Shown: piece by piece, positions 33,891 through 44,567 of the stretch
Layout of the letters: every line of letters begins with the position of its first letter
Numbering within the stretch: position 1 is the stretch's first letter
Assembly (NCBI RefSeq): GCF_910592395.1
Contig: NC_088308.1
Span: 12,413,001 to 12,477,000 of the forward strand
DNA length: 64,000 bases
Source: Lineus longissimus
Lineage: Eukaryota > Nemertea > Pilidiophora > Heteronemertea > Lineidae
Reading direction: 5' to 3'
Program-made: the position numbers and the translations under genes
Notes under the pieces: generated by a model
Databases searched by the model: none
What the model was told of the DNA's origin: nothing
What the model saw: the letters and a program-made list of their open reading frames with translations, nothing else

Positions 33891-34060
33891 TATAATTAAA
33901 CGAAATAAACTGAAGTGAACACGTCGACTCCTCTATGGCTACTGGGCAGATAAAAATGAACCTGCACCCTATATTGAACACAATTACAAGACCCAGAAGT
34001 ATTAAGGTAGCAGGAAGGGGTGGGCGTTTGTGGTTTCTGAGTGTGAGGGGGTATAGTGGC

Positions 34061-34128
34061 GTCTGTTGACTATGCTTTAAGAGAGATTAGGCATGATGCC
34101 AGTCTCTCTTAAAGCACAGTCAACAGAC
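34061..34128. repeat. Inverted repeat, 26-bp stem and 16-base loop
   Basis: 34,061-34,086 pairs with 34,103-34,128 with a single mismatch (TGACT-A-TGC against GCACAGTCA). The loop is 'ttaggcatgatgccag', itself partly self-complementary. It could be a MITE core, or a small-RNA hairpin if transcribed. Confidence 0.8.
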
Positions 34129-34311
34129 ATGTGGTTTCAGTATTAGGTCTTTCATTGTAGCAATGCGAAAATGTAAGTAATTTTGGTTAGGTCCGTCCAT
34201 TTGTTATGTCCAAGTAGCTTCTAGAGTGACTCAACCACTCACTCTCTTGATTACAGCGGCCGCCTCAGTGCCACTACGCGGGACCTATTGGTATTAGTTT
34301 AAGCAGCTTCG

Positions 34312-34805
34312 CGCGATGAGCACCATTCTAGGAAAACTCAATGAGAAAGTATGCTCATTAGCATAATCTATTGTTTCTTCGGGCCAGATACATTGTGGTG
34401 GAAAACGTCTAGTACAAAGAACGCCTGGCTTGCGCCAGACTAATAAGTGAAGAAGGTCTGGCGGCGCGAGACTACTGTGATAAAATTGACCATTTCAGAG
34501 ACTCTGTGACGTAGGCATATACTTAATAGAAGAACCATGCCGTCCCGAGCTTCCCGCGATATGGACCATTCTGAGAAACTCAATGAGGAAGGCATGCTCA
34601 TAAGCAGAATCTATTATTAGCCCCTGCTCGAGGTAATCATAGTCTTGCGCAGTGTTGCTTCTGCCCACATACATCGTGCTGGAAAACGTCTCATACAAAG
34701 ATGGTCTGGCATGCGCCAGACTAATAAGTGAAGAACTTCTGGCTGTGCGAGACGTGATAAAAATGACCATTGCAGAGACTCTGTGACGTAGGCATATATT
34801 TTTTT
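34312..34805. repeat. Tandem duplication, two ~243-bp units
   Basis: The block from 'gat(g/a)..accattct.gaaactcaatga' through 'tggaaaacgtct', 'gcgccagactaataagtgaa' and 'gagactctgtgacgtaggc' occurs at about 34,312 and again at about 34,555. The second unit has a 25-30 bp insertion near 34,625-34,655. Confidence 0.8.
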
Positions 34806-35437
34806 ACAATTAAAAATGCTCTCAAAAGACGATATGGAAGGATTTTTTATTAACATTTCCTGAACTATATACCTTCTAATTATCACTTTACATAAACAGG
34901 TCGGCTTTAAGTCGCGTGCTTTTCTTTCCACGTGACAATATACAGCAAAATAGTTATTATTATTTTCTGATACCAAAAAACACGTGGAAAAAGTATAAAC
35001 GGGACAGGGAACCAGGGTAGATGCCAGTTATCATATCATTTCATAGATGGCGTCTATCGATCTGCTATTATACCGAGCTTAATAGTCAAGCCGCGACTAC
35101 ATTTAGATAATAGAGAGGTTATGAAGTGCTACGAGAAACACTAACGCTAACTTTATTGACGTCAATATCGTAACCGTGCAAAAACTACATTTGTTAGGTT
35201 AAGATGCGAACCTACCAAGAACGTAAAGGCAAAAAGTGCTAATTACAAGAAATAAACAAATCCACATCCCTATATTCCCCTACACAAGGGAATTAACCAA
35301 AACACTAAAGAACTATAAGGATCGGTACGAAAAACTATATGAGGAATTAGTTTAAGAAGCCAAGGAAAAGGACTTGGAGGTCATTTATAAGTCATACGGA
35401 GCGTTTCAAGATACGTGTTCCGAAAATAAGGACTACT

Positions 35438-36490
35438 TTGTTTCCTCCTGACGTGAAATTGGTGCCCGAAACCGCAGATCCGACAGTGATGGCATTGGTT
35501 AAACAGCTGGTTGAGTCGCAAAAGGAGCTGGTTGAATCACAAAAGGAGAGCACACAAGAACTGGTTGAATCTCAAGGTAAGTTACTTGCAACATTCAAAG
35601 ACATAGTAAGCAAACCAAAATCGGCTGATAATGCTGACAGTTTTGCTAGATTGCCAAAACTGGACTTGAGAACTTTTAGTGGCGGTTACACTGAGTGGAC
35701 AGAATTCTTTCACATTTACGTCTGTGCGGTGCATGATCGAAAGAACTTGAAACCAGTGCAAAAACTGCAGTATCTGAAGTCTTGTCTCAAGGGCGAGGCT
35801 TTCAATTTGGTTAAGAGTTTGACCTTGAAGGATGAGAATTATGGAATCGCAATCGATCAGTTGAAAATGAGGTATGACAATGTGCGCAAAATCAGAGATG
35901 CTCATTTTCACAATGTATTCAATCTCGTTCCGATGCAATCGCAAAACGCACATGGTATTCGAAACTTATGAGCAAAACTATACGAAAATGTTCAAGAGTT
36001 ACGTAATCTGAAGGAGCCTACGGAATCGTGGAATTCGTGGTTGGTGTTCGTGCTGAAAGTCAAGTTGGACCGGGAGACGAGGATGGAATGAGAACGGCAT
36101 GTTTCGACGGCTAAAAATCCGAGATTCGAGGATATGGTAAAATTCTTGAACGAGTTTGCTAGCGCGATGGAATTGTCGGAGCAGAAAGGAGCAAAGCGCA
36201 AACGGCCCTCATCAGATACGTGGCATTCGAATGGGAGTAGTCGGTCGCAGAATGTAATGCACTCGGCATCAAACCGGATCAGTGCTTTCTCTGTAATGGT
36301 GACCCTAGATTACCGCAATGTAACGAGTTTCTGGCATTATCTCCGGAGGAGCGCAAGAACAAAGTGCGCGATTTACGCTTGTGCCTGAATTGTTTCTCTC
36401 GAAAGCATTATATCGTAAATTGTCCGAAACCCGCAAGTTGTAGCCATTGTAGTAAAAACACCATCCAGTGTTACATTTCGGTAACCATGA
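35438..36490 (+). pseudogene. gag: BEL gag with zinc knuckles, frameshifted
   Basis: The first 177 codons contain a repeated LVESQKE heptad-like segment (residues ~23-48), then LPKLDLRTFSGGYTEWTEFFHIY and LQYLKSCLKGEAFNLVKSL, the BEL/Pao capsid signature. It ends at a stop at 35,969. Homology continues in other frames to about 36,490, with LCLNCFSRKHYIVNCPKPASCSHC, a CCHC-type nucleocapsid region, at about 36,380-36,450. At least two frame changes are needed, so the protein cannot be made intact. Confidence 0.85.
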
Positions 36491-36496
36491 GGTGAG

Positions 36497-38067
36497 GTGC
36501 AGAAAATTGCGGCTTCCGGTTCCGGTACTTCTCATGTGTACGTTGCGAGTTCTGAGGACAGAACTGAAACTCTACTGCCAACAGCGTTGGTTCAGATTCG
36601 CGCTGCTAATGGTCAGTTACCATGCCGTGCCTTGATTGATTCAGGTTCGCAGATAACTCTGGTTACGTCAGCCTTTGTGCAACGCGCTCGCTTGAAAAGG
36701 GTTACAGCAAAATGTGAAGTTCTGGTGCGTGGTATTGGTGGTTGTACTGAAGGTGCTGTTTCGGACAATGGGTGATTTCAAAGTCAGTTTTTAGATTTAG
36801 TTTTAAAACTAAATGGAACACTAAAACCCTTGATTAAACCAGCATTGAAATGAAGTGGGTTTTAATTTCATCCTTTTTCAAAGTCGGTGTTTGTTGGTTT
36901 TAGCATTATGTCCGGTTTAAGCTTAAAACTAAGGGATGGTTTTAGTGTCAAAAACTAACACCGGGACTAAAACTGAAACTCTCCACAACACCAGAAATGA
37001 AATCAGTTCTGGTGTTAGTTTTGACACTCAGTTTTAGCATTATCCTATTTCAAATTAGGTTTTAGTTTCACACTGAAACCAATTGGAACACCAAGGTCTG
37101 ATCTTAATCCCAGCTCGGTGTTATATTTGGAAGATTTGTAGTGCATTTTGTATTACCAATAAAACTAACACCTCAGGCATTAACAACGAGTGGATTTCAA
37201 AGTTGGTGTTGGTGTTCGGAAGAAAAAAAAAATCATGTTGTTCGTACCATTTCAAGAAGTAGTTGCTGGTATTTTGAACGCTGATAGGAATGATGATGGA
37301 CGTGAAAGAAGAAGACCAAATTTATATAGATCGGAAGCGGTTACAATAGGGAAACACATGCGTGTTTGGTTTTTCCAAGGTTTTATCTCTGTCCGTCTTG
37401 GTGTTAGTTTTACCCTCAGAATAAAACCTCTTCTTAGTTTCAGCCCAGGTTTTAGGTGTTTAGATAAAACCAGGTGTTGGTGTTAAACTAAAACCTCGAT
37501 AGGTCTTATCCAGACATAGGTTTTTAGGGGTAGAAATTAAGAATAAACTGACACTAACACCCAACACTAAAACCAAAACCAACTTTGAAATCACCCATTG
37601 TTGAGTGTGAATTGACACCAGCTGGTACCCTCTGGGAGCGTGGCTTAGTATTCCAACCTTATGTTATGGACAAGATTACTGGTAATCTACCTCAACAGAG
37701 GGTTGTGGTCAGTGGATGGCCAGAGTTACAAGGCCTGACATTAGCTGACAAGCATTGTGGTACGCCTGGGCCTGTGGACATGCTTATTGGCGCCGATCTT
37801 TACCCGAATATTTTAATGGCTGAAATGTTGAAAGGTCCTGATCTTGTGGCGCAAAAGACTGTGTTTGGTTGGATAGTGACTGGCAAGGTGGGGAGGGCTT
37901 GTAGTACGCCTCGGCAGAATATATGTCACTTTGACACATCTGAATCGAACACTGATGATCTCTTGAGAAAGTTCTGGGAAGTTGAAACCATTGAACCGCG
38001 AAACGCGCTATCATTAGAGGAAAATAAGTGCGAGGAGCATTTTGTAGAGACTTGTAAGCAGGGATGA
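36497..38067 (+). pseudogene. pro: BEL aspartic protease and protease-RT linker (split by insertion)
   Basis: 36,497-36,764 has RALIDSGSQITLVTSAF, in which DSG is the catalytic aspartate motif of BEL proteases, and VLVRGIGG further on. The frame resumes after the MITE at about 37,602 with YVMDKITGNLPQQ, HCGTPGPVDMLIGADLYP and VFGWIVTGKV, the conserved linker before RT. The reading frame is consistent across the insertion when the inserted DNA is discounted. It then shifts near 38,06x. Confidence 0.88.
36765..37601. mobile_element. 837-bp MITE in BEL protease, 20-bp perfect terminal inverted repeat
   Basis: The terminal 20 bases at 36,765-36,784 are the exact reverse complement of 37,582-37,601 (core GGGTGATTTCAAAGT). 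The interior is built of many forms of 'ttttagtttcac', 'tgaaactaaaacc' and 'ggtgttagttttag', on both strands. No protein is encoded. The target duplication is not clear because the outermost bases are themselves palindromic (ACAAT/ATTGT). Confidence 0.85.
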
Positions 38068-40270
38068 TGGCAAATATGTTGTAGCACTCCCTTTCAAAGA
38101 TGGACCTGAACTTGGACATAGTCGTGAAAGGGCAGTATCGCGGCTGCTGCAGATGGAAAGGAAATTAGCGCGTACTCCGGAAAGACAAAAGCAATACAGG
38201 GACGTTGTCAATGAGTATTTTACAATGGGCCATGCAGAAAAAGTATCTGACAATGAATGTGAAAACAAAGCTACTACTTGCCTCACCATTATGTAATCAA
38301 AGACTCTAGCACTACAACTAAATTACGCGTTGTGTTTGATGCATCTGCAAAAACATCAACTGGTGTCTCACTGAATGACCGATTGATGGTTGGGCCGAAA
38401 GTACAGGATGAACTATTTGATCTGTTAGTGAGATTCAGGAAACACCCAGTGGCGCTTTCAGCAGATGTTGCCAAGATGTACAGGCAATTTCGGTTAGCAG
38501 ATTCTGATAAGGACTATTATCGTTTTGTGTGGCGAGACAACCGTACAGATGATATCGGTGACTATCGAATGACTGTTGTGACTTTCGGAGTTGCATCGTC
38601 TCCACACCAAGCACAGCGTGTGCTAAAGCAGTTGGCGCATGATGAAAAGGACAATTACCCTCTTGCAGCACCTGTGCTTGAGAATGATCTCTATATGGAT
38701 GATGTGGTTTCTGGGGCAGAGGATACAGCTAGTGCCATCTGTTTGCAATGTCAACTTGATGGTATTACTGAGTGTGCTTATCTTGAGCTTAGAAAATGGA
38801 TCTGCAATGACCCTGCTTTTATTCAGTCGGTACAGAAATCTAATGATGGTGTCTTGGATATGGACCTACATACACTGGACAATCCAGTGAGAAAAACACT
38901 TGGAGTTGTATGGGACTCTTCATCTGGTTCATTTCTGTACCGAGTAGGTTTCGGTGTTAGTGAAGACCAGAACCCTGATAATGTGACAAAGCGCAAGTTA
39001 CTGTCAGAGACATATAAGGTGTTTGATCCACTGGGATTATTGGCATCTACAGTGATGTGCGCGAAAGCAATGTTTCAGAAACTGTGGTTGCTATGCCTCA
39101 ACTGGGATGATGTGTTGCCAGACACTGAGCTGCGCGCATGGTTACTTTGGAAATTGAACATGAAAATGTTGGACACTTTGAAGGTGGATCGATGCATTGT
39201 GCCTAAGACTGGTATCAAGGTTGTGGAATATCAATTGCATGGATTCGGCGATACCTCCGAACAAGGCTATGCGGGCGTCGTGTACTTGCGTACTCTTCAG
39301 ATGGATGGTACTGTCTTAGTGACTCTAGTCTGTTCGAAAACGAAAGTAGCGCCAACGAAACAGATCTCGTTGCCGAGGTTGGAGCTATGTACAGCATTGC
39401 TCATAGCTAGATTATTGCATAGAGTACAGACGGCGTTGAAATTGGCTCATGTGACACTTCATGCTTGGTCGGACTCGACTGTGACTTTAGATTGGATCCA
39501 CGGGAATCCTACCAGATGGAAAACGTTCGTTGCCAATAAAGTCAGCGAAATTCAGAGTTTGATGAACGCGTCGCAATGGAGGTTCTGTCCTGGCTATGGG
39601 AACCCAAGCGATTGCGCGTCACGTGGTATACTCGCGTCTGAACTAGTCACTCACGATCTGTGGTGGCATGGTACAGCTTGGTTGGCGGAATCCTCTGAAA
39701 ATTGGCCGGAGTTGCATCGTGTCAGTGACAGTGTTGAAACCAAGCGTGAAATGAAATCGACAAGGATTGACACAGCTACGGCGCATGTACATGTAGTGGA
39801 ATCAAATGTAGTGGAATCAAGCGTGATGGCGACTTTTGACTTGTTTCCGTACTCAGTTCTGTACAAGCTTGTCCGCATTAGCGCGTGCTGCTTACGATGG
39901 CTACAGGCACGTGACCCTGGGAAACATGTGATTAAGGGTCCGCTTACGTGTGCTGAATTAGACAGTGCTTTGAAGCTTTGGATTAAGCAGGCACAGAGTG
40001 ATGAATTCAGTGAGGACATCGCGAGGCTGAAAGCTGGTGAAATTATGGTCTCAAAAAACTTACAGGCATTGTGCCCCTTCTTGAATAGTGAGGATGTTCT
40101 CTGCGTTGGAGGTAGACTTCAGGAAAGTACGCTCAAATTCGCGTCACGACATCCGATTCTATTACCAGCTAAGCATAAGCTGACAATGTTGATCATTGGC
40201 GCTGAACATAAGCGCAACTTGCATGCTGGACCGCAGCTGCTGCTAGCTTCCTTGCGCCAAAGATACTGGA
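38063..40270 (+). pseudogene. pol: BEL reverse transcriptase, RNase H and integrase zinc region
   Basis: Homology runs from about 38,063 (GKYVVALPFKDG) in one frame. It shifts near 38,275 into a 690-codon frame. In that frame TKLRVVFDASAK, ALSADVAKMYRQF (first catalytic Asp, residue 63) and LYMDDVV (YMDD, residues 139-142) mark the RT. GFGDTSEQGYAG, LPRLELCTALL and HAWSDSTVTLDWI mark RNase H with its acidic residues. The start of the integrase HHCC domain (EHKRNLHAGPQLLLASLRQRYW) follows just before the insertion at 40,271. Apart from the frameshift near 38,275 the RT and RNase H are well preserved. Confidence 0.92.
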
Positions 40271-41541
40271 CGCAATGGTCCCGGAACCGCCGACAGGCGG
40301 CACCACCTCACGACGAAGGCTTTTGCGGACCGCTTCAAATGGTTTCATAAGTCATATTCCTGGTTGTGGATTTCGACCTCCAGTTATCTATGATAGAACC
40401 CGCTCCAATCGGTTTAACCGCATGGAATAGTTAGCAAAATAATTTTCAATGTAGTTTACGGTGAAAAGGAGCGCGGACGAAATTTGACTTAGAAGAAAAA
40501 AAGGATTTTATCGGTGAATATCAAAACTGATGACGCGTCCGAAATTGTGAACTGATAATTTTTAGCAAGATCCGATGACGACGCAGACATTGCACAATTT
40601 TGTGACGTTGCACCACACACGATTTTATGACGTTGTACACCTCGTGTATGCACGTGTATGCTCATGTCATCGTGCGGTAAAATATGACAGCCACGGCTGC
40701 CGGTACTTTCGGTGTTTGCGCCTTGTAACTGGTAAGTTTGTGGAAAGAGCCATGTTTCAAGTGACATAAGCCATTAGAAATGCGTGTGTATTCTTTGGGC
40801 GGCTTGTAGTAATTAATGACACCGAGCTTGAAGTCAAGTAAGTAGTACTAGTGTGGGCCTAGGCCCGACCGGCATCCACTCTGCTCATTTCATGATTTTG
40901 TCAACGATTTGAAGCAGCCGTATCATACCCAAAAACATTCACAAGTGCAATGTTTCATCCCAGAAAGTTCCACAACATGACATGCACCAAACTTCTTGCA
41001 ATTATGACGTCAGTGCATACAGCACATTCCAGTGCCCAAATGCAGCAGGGACAAAATCACATCAGTGCATCCTTCTTCTCGTCAACCACAACTGTCCGAT
41101 ATTCCACGACATTTCTATCTGAATGTGAGTACAAACAGAACCAATCAACTTGTATCCGCTTCATCCATTTAACATCTGCAGCACGATGTGAGAGGACGCA
41201 TTGCCTTCATAAGCAATGCATCCTCTCACCTCTCACCTCCAAACCTCAAACTGTCCAAATAAAACTTTCCCTTTTTACAAACTCTACAACAAAACTGAAT
41301 GTCAGTATAAACAGCTCCAAATCAACTCATATAACCTTAAATCACTTTACATGTGCAGTATCGTGTGAGAGCTTCCACATCATTAAAGCCCTATGATCAC
41401 CACAGGAGAAAAACCATCCACCATTGCCACCCCAAACCCACAAATACAACCCTACAAGTCGAGAACACCCTCCATATGGCCAAACTCACTGCTCCTTACT
41501 AAATAAGCTCAAATAACCAAACCCAGCTTGTTCCGAAAACT
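40271..41541 (-). mobile_element. 1.27-kb deletion copy of the 21.5-24.7 kb element
   Basis: It is inverted relative to 21,532-24,734 and matches both ends of it, but about 1.5 kb of the middle is missing (join near 40,905-40,915). The flanks are a perfect 5-bp duplication CTGGA at 40,266-40,270 and 41,542-41,546. It interrupts the BEL integrase between its two zinc-binding halves, and the BEL frame reads through when the insert and one repeat are discounted. The 17-bp hairpin of the long copy is kept at about 41,187-41,229. Confidence 0.88.
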
Positions 41542-43100
41542 CTGGATAATAGGTGCGCGAAACTTGGTGCGTAACATTGTGCGTCAGTGCGTAGTATGTT
41601 GCAGACAACGCGCGAACGCAATTCATCAGAAAATGGGACCTCTTCCCGCTGAAAGACTGACGCCCGCGAGGGTATACTCTGTGTGCGGTGTTGACTACGC
41701 TGGCCCCCTCTTGCTTAGGATTGGCAGAGGCCCAGGGTGCAAAACTGAGAAAGCATGGATTGCATTGTTTATATGCTTAGCGGTGAAAGCAGTGCATCTG
41801 GAACTAGTCTGTGGCCTCACTACAGGAGCGTTTCTGGCGGCCTTCCGTAGGTTCATTTCCCGCCGCGGGAAACCTGTGACAGTGTTTAGTGACAATGGCA
41901 GCAATTTTCGCGGTGGATACCGAGAAATGCCGCGCGACTTGGAGAAACTGTATGACTCCAGATGACACAACGAGACCGTGGCAAAAGCTTTGGCTGAAGA
42001 AAATATAAGTTGGCAATTCTCTCCTCCACTTGGTAGTCACTTTGGTGGTCTCTGGGAGGCTGGGATTAAGAGCATCAAGCATCACTTTAATCGTGTCATT
42101 GGAAATGCTCGTTTGACCTACGAGGAGATGTATACGGTTCTGTGTCGGATAGAGGCTTGTCTAAACTCACGACCTCTATGTCCACTGAGCACATATCCAT
42201 CAGATCTCCAGGTCCTCACTCCGGGACATTTCCTCATCTCTGCTGAGCTTAATGCCTTGCCGGAACCAGATCTCACTGATGTGCCAGTTAATAGACTAAG
42301 TAGGTGGCAGCACTTGCAGTTGTTGCATCAACATTTCTGGAATAGGTGGTCTCTAGAATATTTGAACACTTTGCAGCAACGGAATAAATGGCCGCGGCCT
42401 CAGAAGGGGTATTAATAAACAGAGAAACAGAGAAACGAAGAAATCGAGAACTTCCCCCATCGACTAGTTAGGCCTCAATGTACACGCCGTACTGGATACA
42501 TACCTATCCATCATCACAGGCTTACACACACACACCGAATAGACTAGGTCACAGGCCCTACAGTCCATTACTAGTAGGCAAATATCGTCGGTTTATCATT
42601 GTCTCATGAATTATACATACCATGATTGATTTTAACTTAGCAGAGCCCCAGACATGCCAGAGTCCATGCAGTCAACCTCGTGGTTTTGCGAAATGGACAA
42701 TGTTCCATTGATCTGATAGGACTGGTCTCCTGTCCACCCAGTGCATTTTTTAACTACTTTCATCGTGGGAGAAGAAACCAGGCTAGCATATTAGTCTATT
42801 TTCACGCTGTACATTATAGACATAGGTTTTAAGGCCTAACTACTCGATATGGGAAGTTCTCGATTTCTTCGTTTCTCTGTTTCTCTGTTTATTAATACCC
42901 CTCAGAAGAACTTGTCTGTTGGAGATCTAGTCACATTGCGTGAGCCGAGCTTGCCACCCATGAAATGGCTTATGGGTAGAATTGTCCAGGTTCATCCTGG
43001 TAAGGACGGACTTGTGCGTGTAGTTACCTTGAAAACCGCTGGTGGGCTACTTAAGCGCCCTGTGGTGAAGTTGGCGCTGCTGTTGCCAGCTGAGAATTAG
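41542..43100 (+). pseudogene. int: BEL integrase core and C-terminus (one stop, one insertion)
   Basis: After the insert the frame reads CVVCCRQR (zinc CC), YSVCGVDYAGPL (Asp), TVFSDNGSNFRGG (Asp) and, after a TGA at 41,963-41,965, PPLGSHFGGLWEAGIKS (Glu), so the DDE triad is recognisable. The two sides of the TGA are in the same frame, so one nonsense change explains it. A second insertion at 42,407-42,900 splits the tail. Beyond it, VGDLVTLREPSLPPMKWLMGRIVQVHPG is the usual C-terminal domain, ending at 43,100. Confidence 0.9.
42407..42900. mobile_element. 494-bp MITE with 50-bp perfect TIRs and 8-bp target duplication
   Basis: The left arm 42,407-42,456 (GGGTATTAATAAACAGAG...) is the exact reverse complement of 42,851-42,900. 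The flanks are CTCAGAAG at 42,399-42,406 and 42,901-42,908, a perfect 8-bp duplication, which is typical of hAT-type elements. Discounting the insert and one duplicate gives a continuous BEL reading frame across the site. No transposase is encoded. Confidence 0.92.
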
Positions 43101-43151
43101 ATGATGTGATATTGAATGTAACTGATCTAGTCATTCAAGCCTGGGGGCATG
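43101..43151 (+). promoter_or_regulatory. BEL 3' untranslated end and probable polypurine tract
   Basis: Between the integrase stop (43,100) and the Polinton lie 51 bp ending CCTGGGGGCATG. The G run is a candidate polypurine tract, and the TG at 43,150-43,151 (repeated at 60,577) would be the first bases of the BEL 3' LTR. Confidence 0.5.
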
Positions 43152-43729
43152 AGTAGTATAAAAGTGACAGATTTAACTCAAGCTCAAATCCCAGTCAAAA
43201 TCTCCAAGTCAAATCCCAGTCAACACGTTTCAAAAGAGTCTCAGTCAAATCCTAGTCTAAATAGTTTCCAGTCATTTCTCAGTCAAGTCACTAAATCATC
43301 CAAATTGTCCAAATCGTTCAAATTTTTGAAAATTTCAAAATTTTCAAAATTTCAAAATTTCAAAAATTTTAAAATTTTAAAATTTACAAAAATGACAAAA
43401 CCTATATTTAACTAAAATTATTTTCTTGTAAATAAAATGAACTTTCCGTCAAACGAAGAACTTGAATCAAGAGTCACAGAGTCAACAGATTATCTAAAAT
43501 TTAAAGATCTTCCAGTGAACACATGGTATAGAATTAACTCATTCAGAAATATAAGTACAAAGATAGGCGAATCAACACTGCTTGAACTTGTTGACTCAGA
43601 ATCGAAAGAAGTCACCGTGTGGGCGACGAGTGTCATCAAACAAAAGATAAATCGTGATCACAATTATATAAGATTCACAGGAGTCAAGGAGACCAAACAG
43701 GGTAAAAAGTTTTATGGATTTAATCTTTT
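43152..43729 (+). repeat. Polinton left terminal inverted repeat
   Basis: It matches 59,994-60,572 inverted, with about a dozen differences by eye, mostly in the A/T tract. The outer ~170 bp contain many CAGTCAA/AGTCAAAT(C)C motifs, then a run of (TTTCAAAA)-like units, then the 99-codon gene. The repeat ends within the last codons of that gene. Confidence 0.95.
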
Positions 43730-43736
43730 AGAATAA
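43437..43736 (+). CDS. TIR-encoded 99-residue protein, left copy (possible OB-fold)
   Basis: The start at 43,437 is preceded by TAAATAAAATG. The protein has an N-terminal acidic helix (residues 1-22). A segment follows with alternating hydrophobic residues (LPVNTWYRINSF, GESTLLELVD, KEVTVWATSVI, YIRFTGVKETKQGKKFYGFNLL) that looks like a small beta-barrel. The general pattern fits an OB-fold single-strand DNA-binding protein, but this is inference from shape only. An identical gene except for residues 52 (Val here, Glu there) and 99 (Glu/Asp) is in the right TIR. Location in the terminal repeat gives two copies per element. Confidence 0.7.
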   Translation: MNFPSNEELESRVTESTDYLKFKDLPVNTWYRINSFRNISTKIGESTLLELVDSESKEVTVWATSVIKQKINRDHNYIRFTGVKETKQGKKFYGFNLLE

Positions 43737-43775
43737 TGACAAAACCTATATCTAAAGAAAATAAAAACATCATAA

Positions 43776-44069
43776 ATGAACAAAACTGTGAAAGCTCTCA
43801 TTGGTGTACTATGCTTGTCAATGACTGGAAATGTCATTTTGACAGGAATTAATTTTGTACCTAGAAATACTCTCGCTCCGCTTGTGAATGTCACAGACTT
43901 TCCAATGAATTACACTTGTCTAATGGAGCACAAAAGAAAGTTGATTAAAAATCACATGTATGGACATGTTTGTTATAATCCATGGCTCGATGTTTCTATA
44001 ATAGACTTAAGATATTACAAAGATGGAGTTGTAAATCTTGACACAGTCACGATTGATGTAATTTTATAA
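43776..44069 (+). CDS. Small signal-anchor protein, unknown function
   Basis: It is 97 residues with TAAATG at the start. Residues 5-28 form a hydrophobic segment (VKALIGVLCLSMTGNVILTGINF), so it is a signal peptide or type II anchor. Two N-glycosylation sequons (NVT and NYT, about residues 38-47) and two Cys lie in the rest, suggesting a lumenal or extracellular domain. I do not recognise a family. It is transcribed toward the oppositely oriented 137-residue gene, with a hairpin overlapping its stop codon (44,063-44,086). Confidence 0.6.
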   Translation: MNKTVKALIGVLCLSMTGNVILTGINFVPRNTLAPLVNVTDFPMNYTCLMEHKRKLIKNHMYGHVCYNPWLDVSIIDLRYYKDGVVNLDTVTIDVIL

Positions 44070-44086
44070 GCTTTTAAGCTTATAAA
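44063..44086. terminator. Hairpin over the stop of the signal-anchor gene
   Basis: TTTATAAGCTT, two T, AAGCTTATAAA: an 11-bp perfect stem with a 2-base loop as written, so the real loop is larger. The TAA stop (44,067-44,069) is inside the left arm. It lies between convergent genes and may act in 3'-end formation. Confidence 0.5.
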
Positions 44087-44153
44087 TTTACTCACCCCAC
44101 ACTACTTTTGTCTGACTCGCTTTACAGCCCAAACTGATTATCTCAGATGAAAG

Positions 44154-44567
44154 TCATGTCATTTCGGATTCTAGGATGAGTTCAAATTCACTCGCAGAAA
44201 TAGTGCCATTATCCATGAATCTGGAAAGTAAATTATCGACACTCCGTAAGCATGCTTTTTTCTTAATTAAAATATCTAAATGTTTTTTCTCCTTTTTCCT
44301 TAATTTAGGAACTACAATTTTTCCAACCAATCCTAGGAGTGTACAGATGGCAGAAATTGGAATACTGATGACATTTCCAATCACAGTCGCAGCTCCAATT
44401 GATGCGACTGTGACACTGGTAATATACATACCAATTTCACAACCGTGTAAGATTTGACTAGCTTTTTTATAATTTTTATGTAACTTTTTTCTTTTTTCAA
44501 TATTAAGCTCTAATTCAGTAATTTTTTCTTTAATTTTTTCAAGTCTAAATTGTTCAGCATCATCCAT
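44154..44567 (-). CDS. Coiled-coil protein with two membrane segments
   Basis: It is 137 residues. Residues 1-40 are a charged helix/coiled coil (KIKEKITELELNIEKRKKLHKN). Residues ~47-67 and ~70-90 are hydrophobic (MYITSVTVASIGAATVIGNVISIPISAICTLLGLVGKIVV). The rest is a basic helical tail. The start codon follows the stop of the upstream minor-capsid candidate without a gap (stop TAA then ATG), so the two are probably co-expressed. It may be a virion membrane-interacting protein. I do not recognise a family. Confidence 0.7.
   Translation of the reverse strand: MDDAEQFRLEKIKEKITELELNIEKRKKLHKNYKKASQILHGCEIGMYITSVTVASIGAATVIGNVISIPISAICTLLGLVGKIVVPKLRKKEKKHLDILIKKKACLRSVDNLLSRFMDNGTISASEFELILESEMT

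Larger units (their letters stand above)
35210..43151 (+). mobile_element. BEL/Pao LTR retrotransposon (decayed, host of nested insertions)
   Basis: In order it carries gag, zinc knuckle, protease, RT, RNase H and integrase on the plus strand. It is interrupted at 36,765-37,601, 40,271-41,541 and 42,407-42,900, and then by the Polinton at 43,152, after which its 3' LTR appears to continue from 60,573. No matching 5' LTR is visible before 35.2 kb, so the left end is lost or rearranged. Frameshifts occur in gag, near 38,06x and near 38,27x, and a stop lies at 41,963. Confidence 0.9.

Noticed and set aside
43149-43415. 88-codon frame at the left Polinton end
   Set aside because: Its first codon lies outside the element, it is built from the CAGTCAA repeats and the (TTTCAAAA) tract, and the right TIR has no equivalent start. 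It is subterminal repeat sequence, not a gene.
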